From: an uncultured Clostridia bacterium
GTDB taxonomy: Bacteria; Bacillota; Clostridia; Oscillospirales; CAG-272
DNA length: 41,148 nt
Assembly (NCBI GenBank): GCA_944392615.1
Contig: CALXXF010000022.1
Span: 1 to 41,148, forward strand
Direction of reading: 5' to 3'
Both the position numbers and the translations under genes were made by a program. Positions 1 through 8,470 of the stretch are shown here, piece after piece; the first letter of the stretch is position 1; each line of letters opens with the position of its first letter. The notes under the pieces are model-generated. The model was not told where the DNA came from, ran no database searches, and saw only the letters and a program-made list of their open reading frames with translations.

Positions 1-82
1 CCTTAGCTAACAGTTCCTACTGCCAAGTCTGTAGCGGACTTTCACCGCCAAGTGATAGCGCATGCCGAGCGCACAAACGCGA

Positions 83-117
83 ACACCACCAAAGAAGTGT
101 CTTTGGTGGTGTTTTTA
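83..117 (+). terminator. Rho-independent terminator near left edge
   Basis: A perfect 12-bp stem (84-95 with 100-111) closes a 4-nt loop and is followed by a run of T. It would end a transcript entering from the left, whose gene is outside the window. The 80 bases before it hold no gene that I can identify. Confidence 0.85.
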
Positions 118-138
118 TGTCGGTGGAAACTTGCGAAA

Positions 139-180
139 GGCTCCCTCTGGGAGGGAGCTGGATTTTGCGTAGCAAAAGAC
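139..180. repeat. Hairpin-rich dispersed repeat, unit 1
   Basis: Two adjacent hairpins are visible: an 8-bp stem (140-147 with 151-158, loop TGG) and a 6-bp stem (163-168 with 172-177). The combination of a CTCCCTC-type hairpin followed by a second small hairpin resembles intergenic MITE-like repeats that I recall as common in gut Oscillospiraceae. That family assignment is from memory and is not verified. Confidence 0.5.
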
Positions 181-225
181 TGAGGGAGAGCGCGTTACAA
201 TAAAATTCGCATAAACTGAAGGTCC

Positions 226-284
226 CGCAGGCTCCTTCCACCACTTCGTGGTCCCCCTTCCTCCCGAGGAAGGCTTTTGCGCTC
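226..284. repeat. Hairpin-rich dispersed repeat, unit 2
   Basis: Stems ACCAC/GTGGT (241-245 with 249-253) and a 7-bp stem (257-263 with 268-274) lie next to each other. The layout resembles unit 1 read in the opposite direction, so the pair may mark the remains of a small non-autonomous element. The rest of 285-429 holds no supported gene. Confidence 0.45.
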
Positions 285-429
285 CATTTCTCTACGGATA
301 GTGGGTTCGGGCTTCTGCCCGATTGTGCGAGGACATCCACGCGCTATGCTTGCCCCAGACGCGAGCGTTGGGAAAGCAGAAATTCAACCCAAGGTAGAAC
401 TTTCGCAATAAAACTCAATATGTTTACTA

Positions 430-479
430 TTTCAAGTTGCGTTTTGCCATGATATAATATAATCACAAGATAGCTATCT
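430..479 (+). promoter_or_regulatory. Promoter and palindromic operator for the XRE regulator
   Basis: Two overlapping -10 boxes TATAAT (453-458 and 458-463) lie downstream of TTTCAA (430-435, 17-bp spacer to the first) and TTGCGT (437-442, 15-bp spacer to the second). A perfect 12-bp palindrome AGATAGCTATCT (468-479) sits at the expected transcription start, just before the SD of the regulator. It is a good candidate for an autorepression site. Confidence 0.65.
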
Positions 480-502
480 CAAAAAATCTTGGAGGATAGA
501 AT

Positions 503-1321
503 ATGTTAGATCAAAAAATCTTTGGCGAAAAGCTTCGCAATCACAGAAAAAAGCTTGGAATGACGCAGGAAGAGGTTGCTGAAAAAGTTGGAGTATCTCC
601 GCAAGCGATTTCAAAATGGGAGGCTGGAGATTGTTTGCCCGATTGCTTCAACTTAAAAGCTATCACTGATGTTTACAAAATTTCCGCTGATGTTCTTCTT
701 GAAACTGAATCGGATGGCGATATTGATGCTGTTGCAAGCAAAATTGAACAGCTTGGAACAGAATTTATTTGGGCAACAGCAAACTGTGATAGATACAATA
801 ATAATCTTCATCAAGAGCTGGGCGATGATCTTTGGAAAATGTGGAAGGGTATCTATTTCGCAGAAACCGGGAGTCGAAAGATTCAAGAAGAAAGTAAAAA
901 TCAAGGAAATCTCAGAATTATCGGTTCATATGGAACGAAAATCTGGGATGAGCAAGGCGTGGCTTGCGTGATTAAATCATCGCTGATCAAGCAACTCTCT
1001 CCTTTTGACGCAAACACGATAGAAGTCATGCAGGCACTTTGCAGTGAAGAAGGCCAAAAACTAATATTGGCTTTGAACTGTGACGTTCCAACATCAAAAC
1101 AATCACTCATCGAAAAAGCCAATATTGAAATATCCCGTTTGAATGAGCTCTTGCTTTTGTTTACCGAAAATCGTATTATTGAATTTGTAGCAGAAAATCG
1201 TTCGGATAACAGAGGATATTTAATTTGCGGTCATTGCGGTATTGCTGCATACATGGTACTTACAGCAATGTATGTACTAAATAAAAAGAATTGTACCGTT
1301 TCTCAATATCTCATAGGATGA
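503..1321 (+). CDS. XRE-family helix-turn-helix transcriptional regulator
   Basis: A 272-residue protein. Residues 7-62 form a Cro/CI-type HTH (KLGMTQEEVAEKVGVSPQAI followed by SKWEAGD). The C-terminal region, from about residue 165, contains a long Leu-rich helical stretch with the character of a second winged-helix or dimerisation domain. The start is ATG at 503, preceded by GGAGG (491-495) at 7-nt spacing. It is monocistronic: a palindrome precedes it and a terminator follows. Its codon use (ATT/ATC for Ile, AT-rich third positions) contrasts with the rest of the window, where ATA dominates, which suggests recent acquisition. The ligand and targets cannot be read from the sequence. Confidence 0.85.
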   Translation: MLDQKIFGEKLRNHRKKLGMTQEEVAEKVGVSPQAISKWEAGDCLPDCFNLKAITDVYKISADVLLETESDGDIDAVASKIEQLGTEFIWATANCDRYNNNLHQELGDDLWKMWKGIYFAETGSRKIQEESKNQGNLRIIGSYGTKIWDEQGVACVIKSSLIKQLSPFDANTIEVMQALCSEEGQKLILALNCDVPTSKQSLIEKANIEISRLNELLLLFTENRIIEFVAENRSDNRGYLICGHCGIAAYMVLTAMYVLNKKNCTVSQYLIG

Positions 1322-1332
1322 TTGACTTTCTC

Positions 1333-1359
1333 GCCCCGCCTCGCGCGGGGCTTTTCTTT
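1333..1359 (+). terminator. Terminator of the XRE regulator
   Basis: The stem GCCCCGC (1333-1339) pairs with GCGGGGC (1345-1351) around a 5-nt loop, followed by TTTTCTTT. It lies 12 bp after the stop codon. Confidence 0.85.
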
Positions 1360-1373
1360 GCTTTCTGCGTATC

Positions 1374-1402
1374 AAAAAGCCACCACGAAAAAACGTGGTG
1401 GC
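1374..1402 (-). terminator. Terminator of the yebC transcript
   Basis: A 9-bp perfect stem GCCACCACG (1379-1387) pairs with 1394-1402. On the minus strand it is followed by five T (plus-strand A at 1374-1378). It lies 60 bp beyond the yebC stop and separates that operon from the convergent XRE gene. Confidence 0.8.
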
Positions 1403-1461
1403 TCATTTCAATTTTACCGCTAATTTTGCATGCGCTCCCCCGCGCGTTTTTTATTTTGCAA

Positions 1462-2184
1462 TTACTCTTCCCAGTTGTGATAAACGTCCTGTACGTCATC
1501 ATCATCTTCAAGGTATTCAAGGAGGAGATTCATTTTCTTTATATCTTCCTCGTCGGAGAGAGTTACATATGAGGTCGGGATTTTGTCCTCCTCCGCCGAT
1601 ACCACCACATATCCCTTGCCCGCAAGAGCAGTCTTGACAGCCTGAAGGTCAGACACCTCTGTCGTCACCTCATATACTCCGTCCTCAGCTGAAAAATCCG
1701 ACGCACCGGCTTCAAGAGCGTCTTCCATCAGCTTGTCCTCGTTCTTTACGCTTTCGCCGTCTATTATTATGACCCCGGCATCGTTGAACATATACGAAAC
1801 GCAGCCACTCTGTCCGAGATTTCCGCCGAACTTGTCAAAATAATGTCTTATAGCGCCGGCAGTGCGGTTCCTGTTATCCGTCGCCGTCTTAACTATGACG
1901 GCGACACCTGAAGGACCGTAGCCCTCGTAGGTTATTTCGTCATAGCTTGCCGCATCATTTGCAGAAAACTTCTTTATTATTCTGTCTATATTGTCGTTTG
2001 GCACATTGAGAGATTTTGCCTTGGAAATGAGGTCGGCGAGCTTTCCGTTAGAAACGGGATCCGGTCCCCCGTCCCTTATTGCTATCGCCATTTCCTTTCC
2101 TATCTTGGTAAAGACCTTTGCCCTCTGAGCGTCGGTCTTTTCTTTCTTGTGCATTATATTTTTCCACTTGCTGTGTCCTGACAT
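1462..2184 (-). CDS. yebC: YebC/PmpR/TACO1 family protein
   Basis: A 240-residue protein of full family length, starting with the hallmark MSGHSKWKNI and carrying the characteristic motif YEGYGPSGVAVIV. The acidic C-terminus ends in DVYHNWEE. The family was long annotated as a transcriptional regulator. More recent work on bacterial and mitochondrial members supports a role at the ribosome in relieving stalling at proline-rich stretches. Which role applies here is not shown by the sequence. The start is ATG at 2184 with AAGGATG about 12 nt upstream. It lies 112 bp downstream of argS on the same strand and may be co-transcribed with it. Confidence 0.95.
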   Translation of the reverse strand: MSGHSKWKNIMHKKEKTDAQRAKVFTKIGKEMAIAIRDGGPDPVSNGKLADLISKAKSLNVPNDNIDRIIKKFSANDAASYDEITYEGYGPSGVAVIVKTATDNRNRTAGAIRHYFDKFGGNLGQSGCVSYMFNDAGVIIIDGESVKNEDKLMEDALEAGASDFSAEDGVYEVTTEVSDLQAVKTALAGKGYVVVSAEEDKIPTSYVTLSDEEDIKKMNLLLEYLEDDDDVQDVYHNWEE

Positions 2185-2296
2185 GTTCTACGGTTCATCC
2201 TTTCGTATATCCTGCGTATATCTTACTTGTATCTTTCGTTTATTCATGTGTCGGCGCACACAAGGCATAAAGCTCTGCGGGCACGCCTTTTCATTC

Positions 2297-4000
2297 TCAG
2301 ATCTTTGACGGGGTTTTCATGCAGATTATGTGAAGAGCGCTTCCGAGCACCGTTTTTGCTGCCGATACAAGTCTGACCCTCGCCATGTTCACACCGGTAT
2401 CGCTTATTATTCTGCACTCCTGATAAAATTTATTGAAGGCGGTGCAGATATCAAGCGCGTACCTCGTTATATCGCAGGGCTCATATTCCTCAAGCGCCGC
2501 AATAACGACCTCTGGGAAGCGTGCGAGCTCCTTTGCAAGGGCAATCTCGCTGTCCCTTTCAAAAGGGAGCTGAGTGTCTTTATCGTCTGCCGCGGCTTCA
2601 CATGCGCCAGCCTTTTCGAGTATCGAGCAGCAGCGCGCATAGGTATACTGCGCATAAGGTCCGGTATTTCCGTCGAAGGAGAGCGCCGCCTCCATCGAGA
2701 AATCGCTGTCCTTTATTCTGCTGTTGAGCAGGTAGTGGAACACAACTGCTCCCACGCCTATAGCGCTTGCAACGCTTTTTTTGTCCTCAAGGCCGGGATT
2801 TTTTTCGTTTATTATTTCAAGGCATTTTTCGGTTGCCGTATTAAAAAGGTCTTTCAGCAGTATGACGTTTCCGGTCCTTGTGGCGAGCTTTTCCCCGCCT
2901 ATCGACAGCGTTCCGTAGGGAATGTGGACCAGTCTGTCATACCAGTCATATCCCATGAGCTCCACGACCTTGAACCACTGAGCGAAGTGCAGACTTTGAC
3001 CTGATGATGTCACATATATGCATTTGTCAAAATCGTACGTGCGCTTGCGATACACAGCCGCCGCAATATCACGTGTTGGATACAGCGTTGAGCCGTCGCG
3101 CTTCAGAATGAGGCACGGAGGCATGCCGTATTTTTCCAGATTTACTATCGAGGCGCCGTCATCAAGCTCAAGCAGACCTTTTTCACGCATTATGTCTATC
3201 TGCTCCTGCATTTTGTCCGTATAAAAGGACTCTCCGCAGTATGAATCGAATTTTATTCCCAGAAGCTCGTATGTCTTTTTATACTCGGCTATCGAAATAT
3301 CTATGAACCATTTCCACAGCGCGATATTTTCCGGGTCGTTCTGCTCAAGCTTTCTGAATTCCTCTCTTGCAAGGTCGTTGAGGGACGGGTCCTTCTCCGC
3401 CTCTTCGTGAAACTTGACATAAATGCTCACAAGCTCGTCTATGCCGTTCTTTTCTACCGCCTCTTTGCTGCCCCACCTTCTGTAAGCATATATTTCTTTC
3501 CCGAACTGCGTTCCCCAGTCTCCGAGATGATTTATGCCTATGCACCTGTATCCTGAAAATTCGTGAAGATTTTTAATAGTATGCCCTATGACCGTGGTGC
3601 CGAGGTGACCTATATGAAAGGGCTTTGCGACGTTCGGAGATGAGTAGTCGATAACCACCGTTTTTCCCGCTCCGCTGTCGTTTTTGCCGTAATCGTCTCC
3701 GAGGGAATTTATCCTGTCAACGACGCTTTTCCAATATTCTTTCTTTATCTTTATATTCAGATATCCGGCGACAGCCGAAGCGCTCTCAGCCTCGTCGAGG
3801 CAAAGAGAATCCGCAAGTTCTTTTGCAATGACGGCAGGATTTTTTCGCATAGTCTTTGCGAACCTGAAGCACGGGAGCGCGAGATCCCCCATAGATGAGT
3901 CCGGAGGATATTCAAGGCAGGAGAATATTTCGTCAACGGACAGCACCCCGCCTGTAAGCCCGAATATTGCCTGCGCCGTTTTCTTTTTCAGTTCTATCAT
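2297..4000 (-). CDS. argS: Arginyl-tRNA synthetase
   Basis: A class I aminoacyl-tRNA synthetase that charges tRNA-Arg in the cytosol. From the ATG at 4000 it is 567 residues, the usual ArgRS length. The HIGH motif is at residues 129-132 and the degenerate KMSKS loop (KLATR) at about 371-375. The frame stays open upstream to a TTG at 4168, but that TTG forms part of a good -35 box (TTGAAA, 17 bp, TAACAT), so the longer form would start before its own transcript. The family N-terminus also begins near the ATG at 4000. An AAAGG lies 12 nt upstream. No T-box motif was seen in the roughly 130-nt leader. Confidence 0.95.
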   Translation of the reverse strand: MIELKKKTAQAIFGLTGGVLSVDEIFSCLEYPPDSSMGDLALPCFRFAKTMRKNPAVIAKELADSLCLDEAESASAVAGYLNIKIKKEYWKSVVDRINSLGDDYGKNDSGAGKTVVIDYSSPNVAKPFHIGHLGTTVIGHTIKNLHEFSGYRCIGINHLGDWGTQFGKEIYAYRRWGSKEAVEKNGIDELVSIYVKFHEEAEKDPSLNDLAREEFRKLEQNDPENIALWKWFIDISIAEYKKTYELLGIKFDSYCGESFYTDKMQEQIDIMREKGLLELDDGASIVNLEKYGMPPCLILKRDGSTLYPTRDIAAAVYRKRTYDFDKCIYVTSSGQSLHFAQWFKVVELMGYDWYDRLVHIPYGTLSIGGEKLATRTGNVILLKDLFNTATEKCLEIINEKNPGLEDKKSVASAIGVGAVVFHYLLNSRIKDSDFSMEAALSFDGNTGPYAQYTYARCCSILEKAGACEAAADDKDTQLPFERDSEIALAKELARFPEVVIAALEEYEPCDITRYALDICTAFNKFYQECRIISDTGVNMARVRLVSAAKTVLGSALHIICMKTPSKI

Positions 4001-4139
4001 GCTGTTGAAATACCTTTCTTTTACTCTGACGACAACCGCTGGTACAGATACCCTGAGCTTCAGGCTGCCAGGAGCGTACCCGGTCAACCGGCGTTTCAGA
4101 CACAGCTGTGCCGCCGCCTCACCGCGCCGATCACTGGAT

Positions 4140-4168
4140 ATGTTATCACACATTGCCGTCTTTTTCAA
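4140..4168 (-). promoter_or_regulatory. Promoter of argS
   Basis: On the minus strand, TTGAAA (plus 4163-4168) lies 17 bp upstream of TAACAT (plus 4140-4145), which is preceded by TGA as in an extended -10. It implies a leader of about 130 nt before the argS ATG. The remaining sequence 4169-4393 between argS and the upstream deacylase gene holds no supported gene. Confidence 0.65.
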
Positions 4169-4393
4169 GTGGTACGCGGGGACAAAATGTCAAAAACCGC
4201 TTTTTTTACAAAAAATGCATGCTCCGGCGTCATAAAACACGGTATTGTAACCATGACAGCGCTTTGAAGCATGCCCCAAAAACCAGGCGGCAGTAAATAC
4301 ACACCTGCGCGTAATTCAGATGCAAAAAAGCGCGCCCTCCTCAAACAGGCTGACTGTGGGCACACAGCCATCTGTCCGATGCAAAAGCGCCGG

Positions 4394-4888
4394 TCAGTCA
4401 ACCGTAAGAGGCACGAATGCTGCCCCGATAAATTCTGCCAGACTGTAAGGAGATATTCTTATCTGCTTTCCCCTTTTTCCGGAAGATACAAAGATCGTGT
4501 CGAACAACACTGCAGTCTCATCTATAAATGTCGGAAAACGCTTTTTCATTCCTACAGGCGAGCACCCTCCGTGAATATAGCCCGTAAGAGGGAGCAGTTC
4601 CTTCTGCTTTATCATCTCCACTGATTTTGCGCCTGCTGCACGAGCCGCCTTTTTCAGATCGAGCGTTGAATTCACAGGCACTTCAAATACAAAGAACTCC
4701 CCTTTGTCTGAACGGGTAACAAGGGTCTTGAAAACAGAGAACGGGTCCTGACCGAGAAATTCCGCCACAGCCATTCCGTCCTCAGCATCTTCCGGATAAT
4801 CAAATCCCTCGTAGGCTATGCCTGCCGCCTCTAATTCCCTCATTGCATTGGTTTTTTCGCTTTTTTCCTTTTCCGCCCTTCCGCCCAT
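4394..4888 (-). CDS. ybaK: YbaK/EbsC-type Cys-tRNA(Pro) deacylase
   Basis: A 164-residue single-domain YbaK/ProX-like protein with the family features KTLV (after the DPF segment), FVFEVPVNSTLDLKKAARA and GYIHGGCSPVGMKK. Members hydrolyse mischarged aminoacyl-tRNA, classically Cys-tRNA(Pro), as a free-standing editing factor working beside prolyl-tRNA synthetase. The start at 4888 is fixed by GGAGG six bases upstream. A longer open frame reaching 5152 has no SD and no homologous N-terminus. The window also encodes a ProRS without a bacterial editing insert, which makes trans-editing a plausible need. Related family members edit Ala-tRNA(Pro), so the exact substrate is inferred. Confidence 0.88.
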   Translation of the reverse strand: MGGRAEKEKSEKTNAMRELEAAGIAYEGFDYPEDAEDGMAVAEFLGQDPFSVFKTLVTRSDKGEFFVFEVPVNSTLDLKKAARAAGAKSVEMIKQKELLPLTGYIHGGCSPVGMKKRFPTFIDETAVLFDTIFVSSGKRGKQIRISPYSLAEFIGAAFVPLTVD

Positions 4889-5057
4889 GGCAACCTCCGT
4901 AAACAGCTTATAATGCAGCTGATAATACTCAATTATTATACCGTTTTTTTCAATATTTTTTCTTGCTTCAGATGCTTTGCTCCGCCTTTGTCTGAAATCT
5001 GCCGGGGTAAAAATCGCGGCGCCGGGCAGGTGTGCATTTTTCTTTTCACACGCGAAA

Positions 5058-5087
5058 TCCCGGGAAAAAGTTTCCTTCTTCCCGGGA
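5058..5087 (-). terminator. Possible terminator of the ABC transporter operon
   Basis: A 9-bp perfect inverted repeat TCCCGGGAA/TTCCCGGGA (5058-5066 with 5079-5087) lies about 70 bp beyond the ATPase stop. The following minus-strand bases (TTTCGCG) are only weakly T-rich, so termination is plausible but not certain. Confidence 0.45.
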
Positions 5088-5158
5088 CATATCTGAATTT
5101 GCGGCAAAACATTTCCGAAAAAGCATCCGCATTTCTCTTGCGCTGTCGCCATGCTCTG

Positions 5159-6133
5159 TCAGAGCACCTTTGATAGAAAATCCCTCAGCCTCTCGTTTTC
5201 AGGAGCTCCGAAAATCTTGTCCGGCGTTCCCTCTTCAACTATGCTCCCGCCGTCCATAAATATGACCCTCGTGGCGACCTCACGGGCAAAGCCCATTTCG
5301 TGGGTAACTATCACCATGGTCATCCCGTCGTCGGCAAGGTCTTTCATGAGGCTCAGCACCTCACCCACCATTTCGGGGTCAAGCGCACTCGTCGGCTCGT
5401 CAAAAAGCATGTATTCAGGGTCCATACACAGCGACCGCACGATTGCTATCCTCTGACGCTGTCCGCCTGACAGCTTTTGAGGATATTCGTCCTTCTTGTC
5501 CGAAAGCCCGATGCGCTCAAGGAGTGCAAGAGCGTCCTTTTGGGCTTTTTCCGGGGTCTTTATTTTCAGCTTGACAGGCGCGCACACAAGATTCTGCATC
5601 ACAGTCATGTTGTTGAACAGATTGACATTCTGAAAAACCATGCCCATCTTGCGCCTTGCCACGTTGATGTTTATAAAATTCTGCTTCCTTATGAGGCGCA
5701 TCTCCCTGGACGCCGCGCGCCCCTCATATTTTCTCAGAAGATCTTCTTTTTTTATCTTGGCGACGATATCGTCAAGCAGCTGCTGCGTAGGCTCTACACC
5801 CTTTCCGACAATAGAGGCGCAGAGCTTTTTTGCCGTTCTGCTGGACTCTATGACAGACCTGTGCAGATACGGATCAGGCGGCGTTATGAGCTTACCGTCC
5901 AGCCAGACCTCGCCGTAGGTGGGTTCCTCAAGAAGATTCATACACCTGAGCAGTGTGGACTTGCCGCTTCCGGACGGCCCTATTATAGCAACCTTCTCGC
6001 CCTTTTTGACCGTGGTGGAAAGGCCCTTCAGAACCTCAAGCGAGCCGAAATTCTTATATATGTTCTTTATCTCTATCATCGGCTCACGTATATCTTCAGC
6101 CGGCGAAAGGTTGCTTTTATCAGCGTTGATCAC
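5159..6133 (-). CDS. Polar amino-acid ABC transporter, ATP-binding subunit (with insert)
   Basis: The ATPase of a PAAT-family importer. Walker [10 protein letters not shown] is at residues 52-60, the Q-loop Gln at about 168, signature [10 protein letters not shown] at 221-230, Walker B MLFDEP at 242-247 and the switch His in VTHEM at 278. At 324 residues it is about 70-80 longer than typical members. The extra length is mainly a charged helical segment, about residues 85-155, between Walker A and the Q-loop. The GTG start at 6133 has AAAGGAGG ten bases upstream and overlaps the permease end by 14 bp. An internal ATG at 6079 lacks a good SD. It acts with the next two genes. Confidence 0.93.
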   Translation of the reverse strand: MINADKSNLSPAEDIREPMIEIKNIYKNFGSLEVLKGLSTTVKKGEKVAIIGPSGSGKSTLLRCMNLLEEPTYGEVWLDGKLITPPDPYLHRSVIESSRTAKKLCASIVGKGVEPTQQLLDDIVAKIKKEDLLRKYEGRAASREMRLIRKQNFININVARRKMGMVFQNVNLFNNMTVMQNLVCAPVKLKIKTPEKAQKDALALLERIGLSDKKDEYPQKLSGGQRQRIAIVRSLCMDPEYMLFDEPTSALDPEMVGEVLSLMKDLADDGMTMVIVTHEMGFAREVATRVIFMDGGSIVEEGTPDKIFGAPENERLRDFLSKVL

Positions 6134-6818
6134 TTACGCGCATCCTCCTTTCCGCAAACCTTATGATAAAGGTTATGACAAGGACTAAAACGAGATAAAC
6201 AAGCGCCAGCATTATATATGACGCCATATACTCGAACGTGCTGTTCGCCATATTCTGAAATGCCCTTGTGACATCGACAACCGCAATGAAGCTCACTACC
6301 GACGTCTCCTTGATAAGGGCTATAAACTCGTTGCCGAGAGTCGGTATGACATTCTTGACGGCCTGCGGAAGAACAACTGAGATGAGCGTCTGTGAATAGT
6401 TGAGTCCGAGAGCTCTTCCCGCCTCCGACTGCCCCTTGTCCACAGACAGTATGCCCCCTCTCATTATCTCGCAGATATACGCCCCTGAGTTGAGTCCGAA
6501 CGCCACGGTAGCCTCTGCCACGGACGATATCGATATCCCGGCAAGCGGGAAGAGAACGTAGTGGATTATGAGAAGCTGAACGACCATAGGAGTGCCGCGG
6601 AAGACCGCAACGTACACGTTGCTTACAGCCGCAAGTACCCTGAAAACAATCTTTTTAGACGGGACCAGCTTGAATATAGCGAGAATGCTGCCTATCACAA
6701 GACCTATGAGAAGGCCTCCCAGCGCTATGATCAGTGTCGTGCGCAGACCGGCAAGAACGGCCTTATACGCCTCGGCACCGTAAAACTGGTCCCAGAACAG
6801 ACCCCAGTTTATGCTCAC
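6120..6818 (-). CDS. Polar amino-acid ABC transporter, permease subunit
   Basis: A 232-residue HisM/GlnP-type membrane protein with about five hydrophobic helices and the EAA cytoplasmic loop ([20 protein letters not shown]) that contacts the ATPase. The start is GTG at 6818 within a GTGA overlap with the stop of the binding-protein gene, so the two are translationally coupled. Substrate identity cannot be read from the permease. Confidence 0.93.
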   Translation of the reverse strand: MSINWGLFWDQFYGAEAYKAVLAGLRTTLIIALGGLLIGLVIGSILAIFKLVPSKKIVFRVLAAVSNVYVAVFRGTPMVVQLLIIHYVLFPLAGISISSVAEATVAFGLNSGAYICEIMRGGILSVDKGQSEAGRALGLNYSQTLISVVLPQAVKNVIPTLGNEFIALIKETSVVSFIAVVDVTRAFQNMANSTFEYMASYIMLALVYLVLVLVITFIIRFAERRMRVSDQR

Positions 6819-7690
6819 TTGTCTTCGTTGAAGCTCTTCGCTATCATGATAGCGGGCTGTTTGTCGATAATAACGGCGTTGACCTTACCGTTCACAAGGT
6901 CCTGAACGGCAAGCGCTCCGGCTGTATATCCGTTGGTGGTGAGGTTTGTAAAGCCGTCATAGCCGAAGGACTCATCGCCGTTTGAATACATATATCCGGT
7001 GGTCCCGTTCTGCGTTCCGACGATAAAGCTCTTTGACTGCTCCTTGAGGATAGCGACTATGTCGTCAGCGCTCTTGACATCCTTGAATGTCTCGTCGCTC
7101 TCAAGAGTGATGAGGACCTGAGCCGACTCATAGTACTCGTCGGTAAAGTCAACCTTTTCAAGTCTCTCGGCATTGACGGTCATTCCCGCCATTCCTATGT
7201 CGGACTCACCGCTGGTGACCGAGGTGATAACCGAGTCAAATTCCATGTCGGCGACATACAGAGTCTTGTCGAGCTTCTCGGCAAGAAGGCTTGCAAGCTC
7301 TATATCTATTCCTGAGAGCTTGTTTCCTTCATAATACTCAAAAGGCGGGAAAAATGCGTTTGTTGCGACAACGAGATACTTATCCCTGTCGTTGCCCTTA
7401 GGTATGGCTGAAACTGTATTTTCATATGTGAATGTAGCGGTTCCGTCGAAATAGGAACTGAGTATTTCATCAAATTTTCCGTTTTCCTTGAGCTCGGCAA
7501 GAAGATCGTTTGCGGCATTCTTAAGCTCAGTGTTTCCCTTTGCAACCGCGAAAGCATAACTCTCGGCAGTAAGCTCATATTCGGTGAGAACCTTGACCTT
7601 TTCCGCCTCTTTCCCTGTGCAGGCGCCGAACGAGAGCAGCATTGCCGCCGTAAGCAGAAGCGCCATTAAAATTGCCATTACTTTTTTCAT
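6815..7690 (-). CDS. Amino-acid ABC transporter substrate-binding lipoprotein, circularly permuted
   Basis: A 291-residue secreted lipoprotein. It has a Lys-rich N-terminus, a hydrophobic core and a lipobox ending at Cys24 (SFGAC). The order of family-3 binding-protein segments is changed. Residues 31-81 (ESYAFAVAKGNTEL and LKENGKFDEILSSYF) match what normally is the C-terminal end. The usual N-terminal segment (LVVATNAFFPPFEYY) comes only at about 106, and the protein stops just after the hinge strand (VIIDKQPAIMIAK), where that C-terminal segment should follow. The fold is therefore apparently a circular permutation. The chosen ATG has AGAAGG 12 nt upstream. An ATG at 7702 touches its SD directly and is less likely. 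The ligand is probably a polar amino acid. Confidence 0.9.
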   Translation of the reverse strand: MKKVMAILMALLLTAAMLLSFGACTGKEAEKVKVLTEYELTAESYAFAVAKGNTELKNAANDLLAELKENGKFDEILSSYFDGTATFTYENTVSAIPKGNDRDKYLVVATNAFFPPFEYYEGNKLSGIDIELASLLAEKLDKTLYVADMEFDSVITSVTSGESDIGMAGMTVNAERLEKVDFTDEYYESAQVLITLESDETFKDVKSADDIVAILKEQSKSFIVGTQNGTTGYMYSNGDESFGYDGFTNLTTNGYTAGALAVQDLVNGKVNAVIIDKQPAIMIAKSFNEDK

Positions 7691-7880
7691 TCCTGTTACC
7701 ATCCTTCTGATTTCAGCCCCGGCGTTTTTCCGGAAGTGTCGCTCCCATCTGCAAAAGCCGGGCCCGATATTTTGATTTCGTCACTGCCGCAGTACAGTAA
7801 AAATGTACAGCGCGCATGTCAGAATTGCGCAAACAGCGCCGCCGTCAAGACAAAGACGACTCGCCCTGCCAAATTTGACC

Positions 7881-7915
7881 CGTATATTGTAGCACGTTGA
7901 CGGAGTCAATTGCAA
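7881..7915 (-). promoter_or_regulatory. Promoter of the ABC transporter operon
   Basis: On the minus strand, TTGCAA (7910-7915) lies 18 bp from TACAAT (7886-7891). An overlapping alternative is TTGACT (7904-7909) with TATACG at 17 bp. Either gives a leader of about 190 nt before the lipoprotein gene. I recognise no riboswitch or T-box motif in the leader. Confidence 0.5.
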
Positions 7916-8330
7916 GTGATGATTAAATATTCCGGAAATATTGCATAAATTACATAAATATCCGCATTTTTACAGTTAATTTCATTTTTTGCAGACAAAA
8001 TGAGGTGCATTTTCCGGGTCTCAACGAGATGTCCTTGATTCATCTGTGCATTTCTTCGGCATCTTAAGTACTTTCAGTATTCCGGGCAGTATATCAGGTA
8101 TCTTTTGCCGGTGCACTCACTTTCATGAACGGGCTTTGACAGCTTTGTGACTGCCGTACTGTCTGATTCAACTTTTTTCAGCCGGCATTCCGTATATTTT
8201 TTCAGCGGGAGGCGTTTTTTCGGGAGTAGTTTTTTAATCAAATTTCATTCAATAGATACGATTGCTGAATCCGAAAAAGCCGAATCCGGACAACATTTTT
8301 CTCAGCCCGCCAGCTGCACCCATCACTTGC
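7916..8330. other. Long intergenic region without a supported gene
   Basis: This stretch is AT-rich near 7920-8000 and mixed afterwards. It separates the ABC operon promoter from the RNA methyltransferase gene end. Short open frames exist, but none has an SD with protein-like composition. It ends in the 27-bp tandem array at 8331. Confidence 0.5.
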
Positions 8331-8411
8331 GCCCGACTATGTCGGCGGAGCGCTCTCGCCCGGCTCTGTCGGCGGAGCACTCTCACCCGTCTTTGTCGGC
8401 GGAGACAAATG
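8331..8411. repeat. Tandem array, 27-bp unit, three copies
   Basis: Three contiguous 27-bp units (8331-8357, 8358-8384, 8385-8411) share the core TGTCGGCGGAG and a CTCTC tail. The third unit diverges at its end. There are no spacers between units, so this is not a CRISPR. A degraded single copy occurs near 21669, and the core ATGTCGGC recurs inverted in the 18-bp array at 16703. Confidence 0.9.
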
Positions 8412-8470
8412 AATAATTTTTCATAAAACGGGTTTGTCAGGTTTGTCTTACTGGTTTGTCCGGAGCCGTC

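Noticed and set aside
2330..3004. Long plus-strand frame opposite argS
   Set aside because: It lies entirely antisense to the well-supported arginyl-tRNA synthetase and has no family features.
4001..4168. Longer argS starting at TTG 4168
   Set aside because: The TTG is inside the -35 box of the predicted promoter and the extra 56 residues do not fit ArgRS.
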